DNA of 64,000 nt from Sciscionella marina DSM 45152 (GTDB taxonomy: Bacteria > Actinomycetota > Actinomycetes > Mycobacteriales > Pseudonocardiaceae), in assembly GCF_000379465.1 (NCBI RefSeq), contig NZ_KB905392.1, positions 186,001 to 250,000 on the forward strand. Direction: 5' to 3'. Below the pieces are notes generated by a model, which made no database searches, was not told where the DNA came from, and saw only the letters and a program-made list of their open reading frames with translations. How positions within the stretch are numbered: position 1 is the first letter of the stretch; each line of letters opens with the position of its first letter. This document shows, piece after piece, positions 1 through 11,508 of this stretch. A program made the position numbers and the translations under genes.

Positions 1-1
1 A

Positions 2-685
2 CCGTGGCGCGGCTACGGTGCGGGCGCGGCCCGGTTGTTCGCCCGGGTCGCCGAAGGAACACCGTGGGAACAGGCCGCCAGGGAACAGTTCGGCGGCTCG
101 GGCTCCTACGGGAACGGGGCCGCGATGCGGGTCGCCCCCGCCGCCCTGGCCGCCCGGGATTTGGGGCACGCGGCGGAGCTGGCGAGGCGGAGCGCGCTCC
201 CCTCGCACGCGCACGAGGACGGTACGCTCGGCGCAGTCTGCCAGGCCGGTGCCGCTTTCCTTGCCGCACACCAGGATCCCGGTATCCGGCTGGACACCGC
301 GGGCTTTCTCGGCGCACTGTCCGACACACTGGGCTCCGCGCGGTGGCGGGACTCGCTGGAGCGGGCCGGGACGCTGCTGCGTGCGGGCGCCAGTCCGGAA
401 CGCGCCGCGCGCGAGCTCGGCAACGGGGTCGCCGCACCGGAATCCGTTCCCTCGGCGGTGTACGCCTTCCTCCGCGAACCGGATGACCTGGCCGCCTGCC
501 TCCGGTTCGCCGTCCGGATGGCCGGGGACACCGACACCATCGCGGCCATGGCGGGCGCGCTCACCGGAGCGCGGTGCGGACCCGCGACACTGCCCGCGTC
601 CTGGCGCGCACGCCTCGAAGGCGCCGAGCGGGCGGTGGCGCTGGCCGACCGATTGGCGGTTACCTCGACCGGCGGCGCACGCTAA
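2..685 (+). CDS. ADP-ribosylglycohydrolase family protein, 5' truncated by window edge
   Basis: The frame is open from base 2, so only the C-terminal ~227 residues are visible. Family hallmarks are the glycine-rich GSGSYGNGAAMRVAP stretch and the metal-binding GDTDTIAAMAGA motif near the C-terminus. Family members bind two Mg ions and remove ADP-ribose from proteins or small molecules. The missing N-terminus should hold the first metal-binding aspartates, so activity cannot be judged. The next gene starts 9 bases downstream on the same strand, suggesting cotranscription. Confidence 0.85.
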   Translation, partial: PWRGYGAGAARLFARVAEGTPWEQAAREQFGGSGSYGNGAAMRVAPAALAARDLGHAAELARRSALPSHAHEDGTLGAVCQAGAAFLAAHQDPGIRLDTAGFLGALSDTLGSARWRDSLERAGTLLRAGASPERAARELGNGVAAPESVPSAVYAFLREPDDLAACLRFAVRMAGDTDTIAAMAGALTGARCGPATLPASWRARLEGAERAVALADRLAVTSTGGAR

Positions 686-694
686 TCTCGGGGC

Positions 695-1201
695 ATGCTC
701 GAAAGTTTGGTTACCGGGATCCGCGCGGCCGTGTGCGAGGCGGCCACCCTCGAGGAAACCGCGCAGTCGGTCGCGGCCTGGCTCGAGGCCAACCGGCCGA
801 GGACCGGACTGCTCACCGCGGCCCAGCGGCGCGGAAACCCGGAGCACTATGAGCAGCACGTACTGCACGTGGAGCCGGACGGCAGTTTCTCGGTCGTCGC
901 GCTCGTCTGGCTGCCAGGGCAGGAGACCCCGGTACACGATCACCTCGCCTGGTGCGTGGTCACCGTCCTCGAAGGCACCGAACACGAGACCGTGTACCGG
1001 CTGGACGAGCACGCCGGACTCGTCCAGGACCTGGAATCCGAGAACCCGGTCGGCAGCGTTTCCTGCTGCATTCCACCGGGCGATATCCACAAGGTGACGA
1101 ATATCGGCGCCGAGACGGCGATTTCACTGCACGTCTACGGCGCCGATATCGTTCACTGCGGTTCAAGTATCAAACGGACCTACGCACTCGATCACGTGTG
1201 A
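695..1201 (+). CDS. Cysteine dioxygenase family cupin protein
   Basis: A 168-residue single-domain cupin. The likely Fe(II)-binding histidines are H81 and H83 (PVHDHLAW) and H132 (GDIHKV). Tyr148 in the LHVYGAD motif matches the active-site tyrosine region of the family. Cysteine dioxygenases oxidise cysteine to cysteine sulfinate; related thiol dioxygenases use other thiols, so the substrate is not fixed. It follows the ADP-ribosylglycohydrolase by 9 bases and converges with the aldo/keto reductase, overlapping it by 10 bases. A second, different member of the family lies at 29062-29643. Confidence 0.85.
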   Translation: MLESLVTGIRAAVCEAATLEETAQSVAAWLEANRPRTGLLTAAQRRGNPEHYEQHVLHVEPDGSFSVVALVWLPGQETPVHDHLAWCVVTVLEGTEHETVYRLDEHAGLVQDLESENPVGSVSCCIPPGDIHKVTNIGAETAISLHVYGADIVHCGSSIKRTYALDHV

Positions 1202-2022
1202 TTCATTTCGTCCGGGTGGGGCCCGGTGCGCCGCCCGTTCTCCAGCCCGTCGATGGTCGCCACGTCGTCCTCGCCGAGTTCGAAGTCGAAAACCTCGAAG
1301 TTCGAACGGATCCGCTCCGGGGTGACGGATTTCGGGATCACGATATTGCCCAGCTGAATGTGCCAGCGCAGAATGATCTGCGCCGGGCTCTTGCCGTATT
1401 TCTCGGCGAGCGCACCGAGTGTGGTGTCCTGCAGCAGCTCGCCGGAGGCGAGCGGGCTCCACGCCTCGGTGGCGATCCCGTGCTTGGCGTGGAACTCCCG
1501 CAGTTCACGCTGCGGCAGGTTCGGGTGCAATTCGATCTGATTCACCGAAGGAACGACCTCGGTTTCCGCGAACAGCCGCTCGAGGTGCGGGATCTGGAAA
1601 TTCGAGACGCCGATCGACCGGATACGGCCGTCCGCCTTGAGCTTTTCGAACGCCTTCCAAGTGTCGACATACTTGTCGACCTTGGGAAGCGGCCAGTGGA
1701 TCAGATAGAGATCCACGTATTCGAGGCCGAGCCTGCGCACGCTCTCCTCGAACGCGCGCAGGGTTTCCTCGTATCCCTGATCGGGGTTCGCCAGTTTCGT
1801 GGTGACGAACAATTCCTCGCGCGGGATCCCCGATTCCGCGATCGCCTTACCGACGCCTTCCTCGTTCTGGTAGAGGGTGGCGGTGTCGATGCTGCGGTAC
1901 CCGGTGCGCAGTGCTTCGGCGACCGAAGGCACCGCCTGTTCGTCCGGGACCTGCCATACGCCGAACCCGAGCTGCGGAATCCGGACACCGTCGTTGAGTT
2001 CGAGTTGAGGTACCTGGCTCAT
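1192..2022 (-). CDS. Aldo/keto reductase
   Basis: A 276-residue NADPH-dependent oxidoreductase of the 2,5-diketo-gluconate reductase-like branch. The catalytic tetrad is visible: D46 (SIDTA), Y51, K76 (VTTKL) and H109 (LIHWP). The NADPH-binding C-terminal part carries the typical IPKSVTPERIRSNFEVFDF segment. The ATG start at 2022 is preferred over an upstream extension that lacks family similarity. The physiological substrate is unknown. The stop overlaps the convergent cysteine dioxygenase-like gene. Confidence 0.92.
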   Translation of the reverse strand: MSQVPQLELNDGVRIPQLGFGVWQVPDEQAVPSVAEALRTGYRSIDTATLYQNEEGVGKAIAESGIPREELFVTTKLANPDQGYEETLRAFEESVRRLGLEYVDLYLIHWPLPKVDKYVDTWKAFEKLKADGRIRSIGVSNFQIPHLERLFAETEVVPSVNQIELHPNLPQRELREFHAKHGIATEAWSPLASGELLQDTTLGALAEKYGKSPAQIILRWHIQLGNIVIPKSVTPERIRSNFEVFDFELGEDDVATIDGLENGRRTGPHPDEMNHT

Positions 2023-2054
2023 GAGTCGCCGTCTGCCCTTCCTGGTCGATGACG

Positions 2055-2091
2055 GAGTGGGCATGCGGGAACCGGTCCCGCATGCCCACTC
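2055..2091 (-). terminator. Strong hairpin after gcvP
   Basis: Perfect 16-bp inverted repeat (arms 2055-2070 and 2076-2091) around a 5-base loop, in the gap between the gcvP stop and the start of the aldo/keto reductase. There is no T-tract, as is usual for actinobacterial intrinsic terminators. It probably ends gcvP transcription. Confidence 0.7.
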
Positions 2092-2122
2092 GATCGTTCC
2101 GGTCAGGGTAACCGCGCCCCCG

Positions 2123-5008
<2,886 letters not shown>

Positions 5009-5064
5009 TGCTGTGCCTCCAGAGGGTCGAACTCAGGCTCGGTGGGTTCGAGCAGGCGGGACTG

Positions 5065-5262
5065 CCCTCCCCCTCTGTCTGTGCCCGCTCACGAGCGCCT
5101 GAGAGCTTCACCCCGAAGGGTTTTCACCGTCGGCGGGGCCGGGATGGCGACCCGACCCGCTTTCCAGAGGCGTCATACACCAGCGCGGTCCTGCGGCCTG
5201 AGAGGTTCCGGGGAGGATTTGCTCCTTCGGCGCCGACCGGCGGACCGGCCGAACTCTCCCGC
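5065..5262 (-). promoter_or_regulatory. Tandem glycine riboswitch (gcvT element) upstream of gcvP
   Basis: Read on the minus strand, the leader starts with GGGAGAG (5260-5254), then CGCCGAAGGAGCAA and CTCTCAGG. These are the conserved core blocks of a glycine aptamer. A second set follows: ACGCCTCTGGAAAGC at the junction, then a GTGAAGCTCTCAGGCG block and a final GACAGAGGGGGAGGG segment near 5082-5065. This is the two-aptamer architecture known upstream of actinobacterial gcv genes. It ends about 57 bases before the gcvP ATG. In the family, glycine binding normally turns expression on. Confidence 0.93.
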
Positions 5263-5289
5263 ACGGGTGTCGTCGACTACGCGCTCAGT

Positions 5290-5880
5290 CTAACCCACCT
5301 CGCGCGCCCTGCGGCGACTCGCGAGCTCATCGTGTGCGTGCGCCGAGTGGTGCTCGGTCAGCTCGGCGCCGTCCGCACGCTCGGCGGGGAATTCGTGCAC
5401 GGTGGCGCTGATCTCCCGCATCGCACCGGAAACCGCGATCCCGAACACGCCTTGACCACCTTGGAGCAGATCCACGACCTCTTCGGGCGAGGTGCACTCG
5501 TAGACCGTCGTCCCGTCGGAGAACAGCGTCAGCTTCGCCAGGTCCGAGACACCCCGGTTCCGCAGGTGCTCGACGGCGGTACGGATGTTCTGCAGCGATA
5601 CCCCGGTGTCCAGCAGCCGCTTGACCACCTTGAGCACGAGCACATCCTTGAAGGAGTACAGCCGTGGTGAACCCGAGCCGACCGCGGTGCGGATACTCGG
5701 CATCACGAGCTTGGTGCGCGCCCAGTAGTCCAGCTGGCGGTAGGTGATACCGGCGATCTGGCACGCCGCCGGACCGCGGAACCCGACGAGCTCGTCCGGC
5801 ACTGACTCGTCCGGGAAGAGTTCACCCTGCTCACCCTCGGTTCCCGACGACTGGTCCCTGAACGGTTGGTCGCTGACCAC
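5290..5880 (-). CDS. MerR family transcriptional regulator (Rv1830-like)
   Basis: A 196-residue protein with an atypical MerR DNA-binding domain near residues 30-100 (GPAACQIAGITYRQLDYWAR, then the RLYSFKDVLVLKVVKRLLDTG wing). A conserved C-terminal segment contains TLFSDGTTVYECTSPEEVVDLLQGGQGVFGIAVSGAMRE. It matches the mycobacterial Rv1830 family next to gcvB. GTG at 5880 is chosen because GGAGG sits 6 bases upstream; a longer frame to 5970 lacks similarity. A MerR-type dyad lies about 110 bases upstream and may be its own operator. Its regulon here is unknown. Confidence 0.9.
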   Translation of the reverse strand: MVSDQPFRDQSSGTEGEQGELFPDESVPDELVGFRGPAACQIAGITYRQLDYWARTKLVMPSIRTAVGSGSPRLYSFKDVLVLKVVKRLLDTGVSLQNIRTAVEHLRNRGVSDLAKLTLFSDGTTVYECTSPEEVVDLLQGGQGVFGIAVSGAMREISATVHEFPAERADGAELTEHHSAHAHDELASRRRAREVG

Positions 5881-5986
5881 TCGTGCCTCCGTCTTGAATC
5901 CCACCAGTGGAATCACACCCTGGCGATTTCCTGCACCCTCGACGGTAGGTCCGCGGCCGCGGCCGGTCAACGCGACACACCCTCGA

Positions 5987-6005
5987 CCTCATGTTGATCT
6001 TGAGG
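5987..6005. promoter_or_regulatory. MerR-type dyad upstream of the Rv1830-like regulator
   Basis: The 19-bp sequence CCTCATGTTGATCTTGAGG has 7-bp arms with one mismatch around a 5-base spacer. Its length and shape fit operators that MerR proteins bind between -35 and -10 elements. It lies in the leader region of the MerR gene. The binding protein is inferred, not shown. Confidence 0.45.
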
Positions 6006-6128
6006 GTTTTTCCACCGAATTGCCGGGAGCCAGGCGTGCCACCGGCAAGGCCGCGGAAGCCGTGGCGCACGTACTTTTGGTGCGCGAGGCGACGAGAACG
6101 CGGTCAGCGGTGCGGATGGCCCCGGCAA

Positions 6129-6605
6129 TCAGGTGTCCGCGCCGCGGAAGTCCTCCGGCGAGACCGAGTCGAGGAACTCACGGAACTTCTCCACCTCGTC
6201 CTCTTGCTCGTCCGGGATGATGAGCCCGGCTTCCTCGAGCACGTTCTCCTCCGCGTGGATCGGCACCCCGGCACGCAGGGCCAGCGCCACCGAGTCGCTC
6301 GGCCGGGCGGAAATGCGCACATCCTCGTCGAACACGAGCTCCGCGTAGAAGGTGCCCTCCTGCAGGTCGATGATGCGCACCTGTTGCAGTTCCCTGCCGA
6401 GCCCGGCGATCACGTCCTTGAGCAGGTCGTGGGTGAGCGGTCGCGCCGGATGGACGCCCTGCTGTTCGAGTGCGATGGCGGTCGCCTCGACCGACCCGAT
6501 CCAGATCGGGAGGTAACGCTCGCCGTCCGCCTCGCGCAGGAGCAAAATAGGCTGGTTGGCGGGTAGTTCCACTCGTACGCCGACTACACGCATCTCGCTG
6601 CTCAT
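6129..6605 (-). CDS. Bifunctional nuclease family protein (DUF151, Rv1829-like)
   Basis: A 158-residue protein of the BFN_dom family. It starts MRVVGVRVELPANQPILLLRE and contains the conserved RYLPIWIGSVEATAIALEQQG and RPSDSVALALRAGVPI segments. Plant and Thermotoga members have nuclease activity, but the bacterial role is poorly defined. The ATG at 6605 has GGGAGG upstream. Position between the MerR gene and ftsR matches mycobacteria, implying a conserved cluster. Confidence 0.9.
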   Translation of the reverse strand: MSSEMRVVGVRVELPANQPILLLREADGERYLPIWIGSVEATAIALEQQGVHPARPLTHDLLKDVIAGLGRELQQVRIIDLQEGTFYAELVFDEDVRISARPSDSVALALRAGVPIHAEENVLEEAGLIIPDEQEDEVEKFREFLDSVSPEDFRGADT

Positions 6606-6790
6606 CGGGTCTCGCCTCCCTGCGCCTGCGCGATTCGCGGGCCGACGGCCCAGGCACCGCGCGTGGTGTTGCTCGGAACTGCCGTCCAGGGTCCAAGGGT
6701 CCCGCACGGCCCTACTTCAACGCTACCCGCCATGCGGCGGATCCGCCTACACTTGCCGATATCGTCCCACGGTGGACCGGTCTTGACCCG

Positions 6791-7528
6791 TCACGACCCG
6801 CCGACCTCGCGAATGCCCGCCTTGACGAGCAGGGTGTGCAGGCTCACCGAGAGCGCGGCGAGCTCCCGCACCACCTCGTCGGCCCGGGCGCGCGAATCGG
6901 GGTCACGCTGGCGGTACAGCGGGGTGACGATCTGCTCGAGCAGGCCGACTTCGCGGTCCGCCGAGGCACGGAAAGCGCGCAGGTGCCTCGGTTCGATGCC
7001 GTACTCGGTCATCTTGCGCACGGTGCGTGCCACGATGACCGCCTCCTCGTCGAAGAACCCGGCCGCCCCGGCCCTGATCAGCCCGTACTGCTCGAGCTCG
7101 GCGAGCATCGGCTTGTCGATCCCGGCCCGTTCGAGCAGCTGCTCCTGAGTGAGCCGGTTGCCCGTGTCGGCGGCGAAGTCCTCGGCGCTCGGCGGAGCAC
7201 CGACCGAGACGAGCTGGCGCGGCGGCCGCGGGACACCGGGGTCCGGAACGGTTCCCTCGTCCGCGGCGTCCAGCTGCTCCTTGATGACCTTCAACGGAAG
7301 GTAGTGATCCCGCTGTGCCGCGAGCACATACCGCAACCGCGCCACATCGGCCGCGGTGAACTGCCGGTAGCCCGACTGCGTACGGCCCGGACTGACCAGC
7401 CCCTCCGATTCCAGGAACCGGATCTTGGAGATGGTCACGTCCGGGAATTCCGCGCGCAGCTGGGCGAGCACCGCTCCGATGCTCAGCCCGCCGGGACCGT
7501 TCGGCCCGGCCCGCCGCGGCGCGGTCAC
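6791..7528 (-). CDS. ftsR: MerR-type cell-division regulator FtsR
   Basis: A 245-residue regulator. Residues ~15-85 form the MerR helix-turn-helix (LSIGAVLAQLRAEFPDVTISKIRFLESEGLV, SGYRQFTAADVARLR). A C-terminal domain contains the family segment AGFFDEEAVIVARTVRKMTEYGIEPRHLRAFR. Orthologues (Rv1828 in mycobacteria; FtsR in Corynebacterium) affect cell division through ftsZ. Start is GTG at 7528, 3 bases after the garA stop, so it is probably cotranscribed with garA. Confidence 0.92.
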   Translation of the reverse strand: MTAPRRAGPNGPGGLSIGAVLAQLRAEFPDVTISKIRFLESEGLVSPGRTQSGYRQFTAADVARLRYVLAAQRDHYLPLKVIKEQLDAADEGTVPDPGVPRPPRQLVSVGAPPSAEDFAADTGNRLTQEQLLERAGIDKPMLAELEQYGLIRAGAAGFFDEEAVIVARTVRKMTEYGIEPRHLRAFRASADREVGLLEQIVTPLYRQRDPDSRARADEVVRELAALSVSLHTLLVKAGIREVGGS

Positions 7529-7531
7529 GCG

Positions 7532-7984
7532 TCAGCTGCCCGCGTTCGGCCCGGTCAGGAACACCAGCCGGAACTTACCGATCTGCACCTCGTCGCCATT
7601 GGCGAGTACCGCCTGGTCGACCGGCTCGCGGTTGACGTAGGTGCCGTTGAGGCTGCCGACGTCGATGACCACGAAGTCGCCACTCTCGCGACGGAACTCC
7701 GCATGCCGCCGGGAGACCGTGACGTCATCGAGGAAGATGTCCGAGTCCGGGTGCCGTCCGGAGCTCGTGGAATCCTGGTCCAGCAGGAACCGCGAACCCG
7801 CGTTCGGGCCGCGCTTGACGACGAGCAGGGCCGAGCCTGCGGGCAACGCGTCGACCCCGGCGACAGAGGCTTCGCTCTCTTGGCCGGCACCGCCGTCGAC
7901 CTGGTCAAGGAAATCCGCACGGAACACGGACGTGCGCTCCGGGCCCTGCTCCGGCGGGACACCGTGTCCTGGGTTCTCGCTCAC
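7532..7984 (-). CDS. garA: FHA-domain regulator GarA/OdhI
   Basis: A 150-residue FHA protein. GarA/OdhI inhibits 2-oxoglutarate dehydrogenase and steers glutamate metabolism; phosphorylation of N-terminal threonines by PknB or PknG relieves the inhibition. The FHA domain (residues ~50-145) has SGRHPDSDIFLDDVTVSRRHAEF and SLNGTYVNREPV. The regulatory motif, ETTSVFRADF in M. tuberculosis, reads ERTSVFRADF here (R17-T18), so the PknG-type threonine is replaced by arginine. GTG at 7984 has a GAGGAG ribosome site; an ATG at 8020 has none. Confidence 0.95.
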   Translation of the reverse strand: MSENPGHGVPPEQGPERTSVFRADFLDQVDGGAGQESEASVAGVDALPAGSALLVVKRGPNAGSRFLLDQDSTSSGRHPDSDIFLDDVTVSRRHAEFRRESGDFVVIDVGSLNGTYVNREPVDQAVLANGDEVQIGKFRLVFLTGPNAGS

Positions 7985-8143
7985 CTGAGCTCTCCTCTGC
8001 CGCTCTTGGGAAACTGTCATGCTGTTGAGTGCCAAACGTACCGCTGCCGACCGGGTGAGCCGGTGGCGGGTCGGAAGAAAATGCCGTCGCGTTATCGGGT
8101 TGTTCCCTCGGTGAATTTCCCGTGACGCCACGCGCGAAGCGGC

Positions 8144-8743
8144 TCAGCCGGGCCGTGCGGGCACGCTCCGCCCGCGCAGCGCCAGACGCACCTGAGCCAG
8201 GTAGAGCACTCCGGCCCACAGGTAGAGCGCGCTGCCCCATACCGCGAACGCGGTGGCGATCGGGTGCGCGATCCGCGCGGCCTCGCTCGTGCCCTGCGCG
8301 AGCAGGAGCAGCGGGAACGCGTAGAGCAGCGCGAAGGTGGCCGCCTTGCCGATGTAGTGCACCTCCGGGGGTGCGTATCCGCGCCTGCGCAGCAGCGGAA
8401 GGCACAGCCCGACGGCGACGTCCTTGAGCACCAGCAGCGCGGCCGCCCACCACGGGAAGATCCCGCGGATGACGAACGCCACCAGGGTGGCCAGGATGTA
8501 GAGCCGGTCGGCGACCGGGTCCAGCATCGCCCCCAGCGTGGAGTACTGATCGAGCCAGCGGGCCAGCTTGCCGTCCAGCCAATCGGTGATCGCGGACGCG
8601 GCGAGCACCACAAGGGCCCACACATCCGCGTGCGGGCCGAGCAGCAGGTACAGGAACAGCGGAACCGTGAGCACCCGCAACACGGAGAGCACGTTCGGGA
8701 TGGTCAGCCAGCGGTCCGCGCCCTCGGTGGCCCCTTCAGTCAC
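8144..8743 (-). CDS. CDP-alcohol phosphatidyltransferase family membrane protein
   Basis: A 199-residue polytopic membrane enzyme. The full CDP-OH-P signature is present: D54-D57-G58, A61-R62, G71, D75, D79. Such enzymes move a phosphatidyl or similar group from a CDP-alcohol to an acceptor alcohol, here probably a phosphatidylglycerol-phosphate or cardiolipin synthase-type reaction. The acceptor cannot be read from sequence. Position beside garA matches the pgsA2 neighbourhood of mycobacteria. GTG start at 8743; the upstream ribosome site is weak. Confidence 0.88.
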   Translation of the reverse strand: MTEGATEGADRWLTIPNVLSVLRVLTVPLFLYLLLGPHADVWALVVLAASAITDWLDGKLARWLDQYSTLGAMLDPVADRLYILATLVAFVIRGIFPWWAAALLVLKDVAVGLCLPLLRRRGYAPPEVHYIGKAATFALLYAFPLLLLAQGTSEAARIAHPIATAFAVWGSALYLWAGVLYLAQVRLALRGRSVPARPG

Positions 8744-8830
8744 CCGCTCAGCTTCGCACAGTCCTCATGCCGGGCTTGCGCGCTGCCCCGTACAGCACCG
8801 GGCCACAGCGGGGCAGGCGCGCGGTCCGGC

Positions 8831-11485
8831 TCACCGGTTCGTGTCCGGGTGCCCGAGAATCACGTCGTGCCGGCCGTTCTCGCCGCCCTCGAGGATCAGT
8901 CTGCTCGTGGCAGGCGGGTATCCGCTCGCGATCAGCGTGTAGTCCCCCTCGGCCAGATCGGCGAACCGATACGAGCCGTCCGGACCGGTATCCGTGCAAG
9001 CGAGCACCTGCCCGTCCGCGTCGAGCAGGGTGATCCGCGCGTCACCGACCGGTTGCCCGTCCGGGCCGGTCTTCGCTATCCCCGACAGCCGCCGCCCGCC
9101 GCTGAGCGCCACGTCCTGCCGGTTCCGTTCGGAACCGGCCACCCGGACACTCGTGGCGAACGGACGGTACGACTCCGCACTCACCACCAGGGTGTACTCC
9201 CCCTCGACCAGTCGCCGGAACTCATAAGCTCCCCGTTCGCCGGTGCGCTCGGCGCCCACGACCTCACCACGTCCATCCGCCAGCGTGGCCGTTGCACCGG
9301 CGACCGGATCCCCGCTGCCGGTGCTGGTGACCACACCGGCGAGCTCGGCCGTTCCGGCCAGCAGCAGATCCACCTCCAGGGAATCCTCGCCGACGGTGAT
9401 CGGCGAAGCCTCCGGCTGATGCGCGTCCGCCGAAGCGATCAGCACGTACCGCCCCACCGTGGGCGCGGCCAGCCGGAAGCCACCGTCCGAACCGGCGTCG
9501 GCCCGCCCGACCTGACGACCAGCCGTATCGATGAGGGTCACCACGGCACCGGGCAGAGGCTCGCCTCCACTTCGATGCACGGTGCCGTGCACCGAGACCG
9601 CGCCATCACTCGAAGCGACCTGCTCGCCGGTGCGAACGCCGCGAGCACCTGGGCCCCGCGGCGCGAACTCACCGGCCGAGGTGACGACCTTCGCCACGCC
9701 GTTCCGTCCCGAACCGTTGACGCCGTTCCCGCCCGGTGCGGCGGCCCCCGCGGCGAGTCGGACATTCGTCCGCCGCGCCGGCTCGCACAGCAGCGAGGCG
9801 ACGGCCGCGATCAGGCAGGCCGCGACGGCGAACAGGAACGCGATCAGCAGACCGTCGTGCAGTGGTCCGGTGACCAGCTGCGGGAAGAACGAGCGTCCGG
9901 TGAGGAAACCCGCCTGGCCCGGGGGCAGTGCGTGCAGCGCCGGGCCGAGCAGCTGCTGGATCGGGTTGTAACCGAGGAACGCGGCGAACAGCACCGCGAT
10001 CGGTGGCAGGTTCGCCACATGCTGCGCGCTGGCCGCGGGGACACCGTGCGCGGTCAGTCCCGCGTTCATGGCGGACGGCAGCTCGCTGGACAGTCCGGTC
10101 ACGATGAGGCTGAAGAACACGCCGATGGACAGCACCATCGCCGCGTTCAGGAACGTCATCTGCATCCCGGAACCGACCCCGCGTGCGTCGGCGGGAAGTG
10201 AGTTCATCACGTCGGCGCGGTTCGGCGAGTTGAACATCCCGGTGCCGACACCGTTGAGGAAAAGCAGGCCCGCGAAGGTGAGGTAGTCGAAGTTCACCGG
10301 CAGCAGGGACAGCAGCAGGAACGAGACGGCGGCCAGCACGATCCCACCGGCGGCGAAGAACCGCCCACCGAACCGGTCGGCGAGCATCCCGGCGAACGGG
10401 GCGACGATCAGGAACCCGATCGTCATCGGCAGCATGTAGATACCCGCCCACAGCGGCGTGGACTCGAAGCTGTAGCCGTGCTGCGGCAGCCAGATCCCCT
10501 GCAGCCAGATGATCAGCACGAATTGCAGGCCACCGCGAGCGAGCGCGGCAAGCAGGGAGGCGATGTTGCCGGCGAGGAAGGACCGGATCCGGAACAGCTT
10601 CAGGTTGAACAAGGGCTCGGCCACCCTGGTCTCGATGACCCCGAAGATCACCAGCACCACGATCCCGCCGCCGATACAGCCGAGCACCATGGGGCTCGCC
10701 CAGCCCATCGGCGCGTCGCCGTACGGCTGCAGGCCGTAGGTGATGCCGACCAGCACGGCGACCAGACCGACGGCGAAGGTGATGTTGCCCCACCAGTCCA
10801 TCCGCGCGTGCTTGCGCTCCCCGAGATCGTGCAGTTTCCGGTAGGCCCACACGGTGCCGAACAACCCGAACGGCACGGAGACGAGGAAGACCAGGTGCCA
10901 TTCGACCGGAGCCAGCACCCCGCCGATCACCAGGCCGATGAACGTGCCCGCGATGGCGGAGACCCCGTTGATACCGAGCGCCATACCGCGCTGGTCGCGG
11001 GGGAACGCGTCGGTGACGATCGCGGTCGCGTTCGCCATCACGAACGCGCCGCCGACGCCCTGAATGACCCGCCAGCCGATCAGCCACAGCGCGGCGGCGT
11101 CACCTTCGAACCAGGTCGTGGCGAGCAGCACGGAGGAAAGAGTGAACACCGCGAAGCCCATGTTGTACATCCGGGCGCGGCCGAACATGTCCCCCAACCG
11201 TCCGAAGGCCACCACGAGCACCGCCGTGACGACCATGAACCCCATGATCATCCACAGCAGGTAACTGGTGTTCGAGGCTTCGAGCGGGTTGATGCCGATA
11301 CCGCGGAAGATGTCCGGCAGCGCGATCAGCACGATCGAGGAGTTGATCGTCACGATCAACATGCCGAGTGTGGTGTTGGTCAACGCGATCCACTTGTATC
11401 TCGGGCCGAGCTCCTCGTGCGTGCGCTGCCGCCCGCTCCCCCGAGAATTCGTCTTGGGCTGCCCTGTCTGCCCGCCTATCGCCAC
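8831..11485 (-). CDS. MFS transporter (DHA2-like) with three C-terminal carboxypeptidase-regulatory-like domains
   Basis: About 884 residues. Residues ~25-560 form a 14-helix drug:H+ antiporter-2-like MFS domain (NSSIVLIALPDI near helix 1, GRLGDMFGRARMY loop, GWRVIQGVGGAFVMANATAIV). After a Gly/Asn-rich linker, residues ~626-884 hold three beta-sandwich repeats of ~85 residues (GTVHRSGGEPLPGAVVTLID; GVVTSTGSGDPVAGATATL; GIAKTGPDGQPVGDARITLL). DHA2 termini normally face the cytoplasm, so the tail is probably cytoplasmic, unusual for this fold. GTG at 11485 is tentative. Substrate unknown. The gene follows YceI and a perfect palindrome and is the last in the MarR-led unit. Confidence 0.88.
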   Translation of the reverse strand: MAIGGQTGQPKTNSRGSGRQRTHEELGPRYKWIALTNTTLGMLIVTINSSIVLIALPDIFRGIGINPLEASNTSYLLWMIMGFMVVTAVLVVAFGRLGDMFGRARMYNMGFAVFTLSSVLLATTWFEGDAAALWLIGWRVIQGVGGAFVMANATAIVTDAFPRDQRGMALGINGVSAIAGTFIGLVIGGVLAPVEWHLVFLVSVPFGLFGTVWAYRKLHDLGERKHARMDWWGNITFAVGLVAVLVGITYGLQPYGDAPMGWASPMVLGCIGGGIVVLVIFGVIETRVAEPLFNLKLFRIRSFLAGNIASLLAALARGGLQFVLIIWLQGIWLPQHGYSFESTPLWAGIYMLPMTIGFLIVAPFAGMLADRFGGRFFAAGGIVLAAVSFLLLSLLPVNFDYLTFAGLLFLNGVGTGMFNSPNRADVMNSLPADARGVGSGMQMTFLNAAMVLSIGVFFSLIVTGLSSELPSAMNAGLTAHGVPAASAQHVANLPPIAVLFAAFLGYNPIQQLLGPALHALPPGQAGFLTGRSFFPQLVTGPLHDGLLIAFLFAVAACLIAAVASLLCEPARRTNVRLAAGAAAPGGNGVNGSGRNGVAKVVTSAGEFAPRGPGARGVRTGEQVASSDGAVSVHGTVHRSGGEPLPGAVVTLIDTAGRQVGRADAGSDGGFRLAAPTVGRYVLIASADAHQPEASPITVGEDSLEVDLLLAGTAELAGVVTSTGSGDPVAGATATLADGRGEVVGAERTGERGAYEFRRLVEGEYTLVVSAESYRPFATSVRVAGSERNRQDVALSGGRRLSGIAKTGPDGQPVGDARITLLDADGQVLACTDTGPDGSYRFADLAEGDYTLIASGYPPATSRLILEGGENGRHDVILGHPDTNR

Positions 11486-11508
11486 ACGCCACCATCCCGA
11501 AATCGAAT

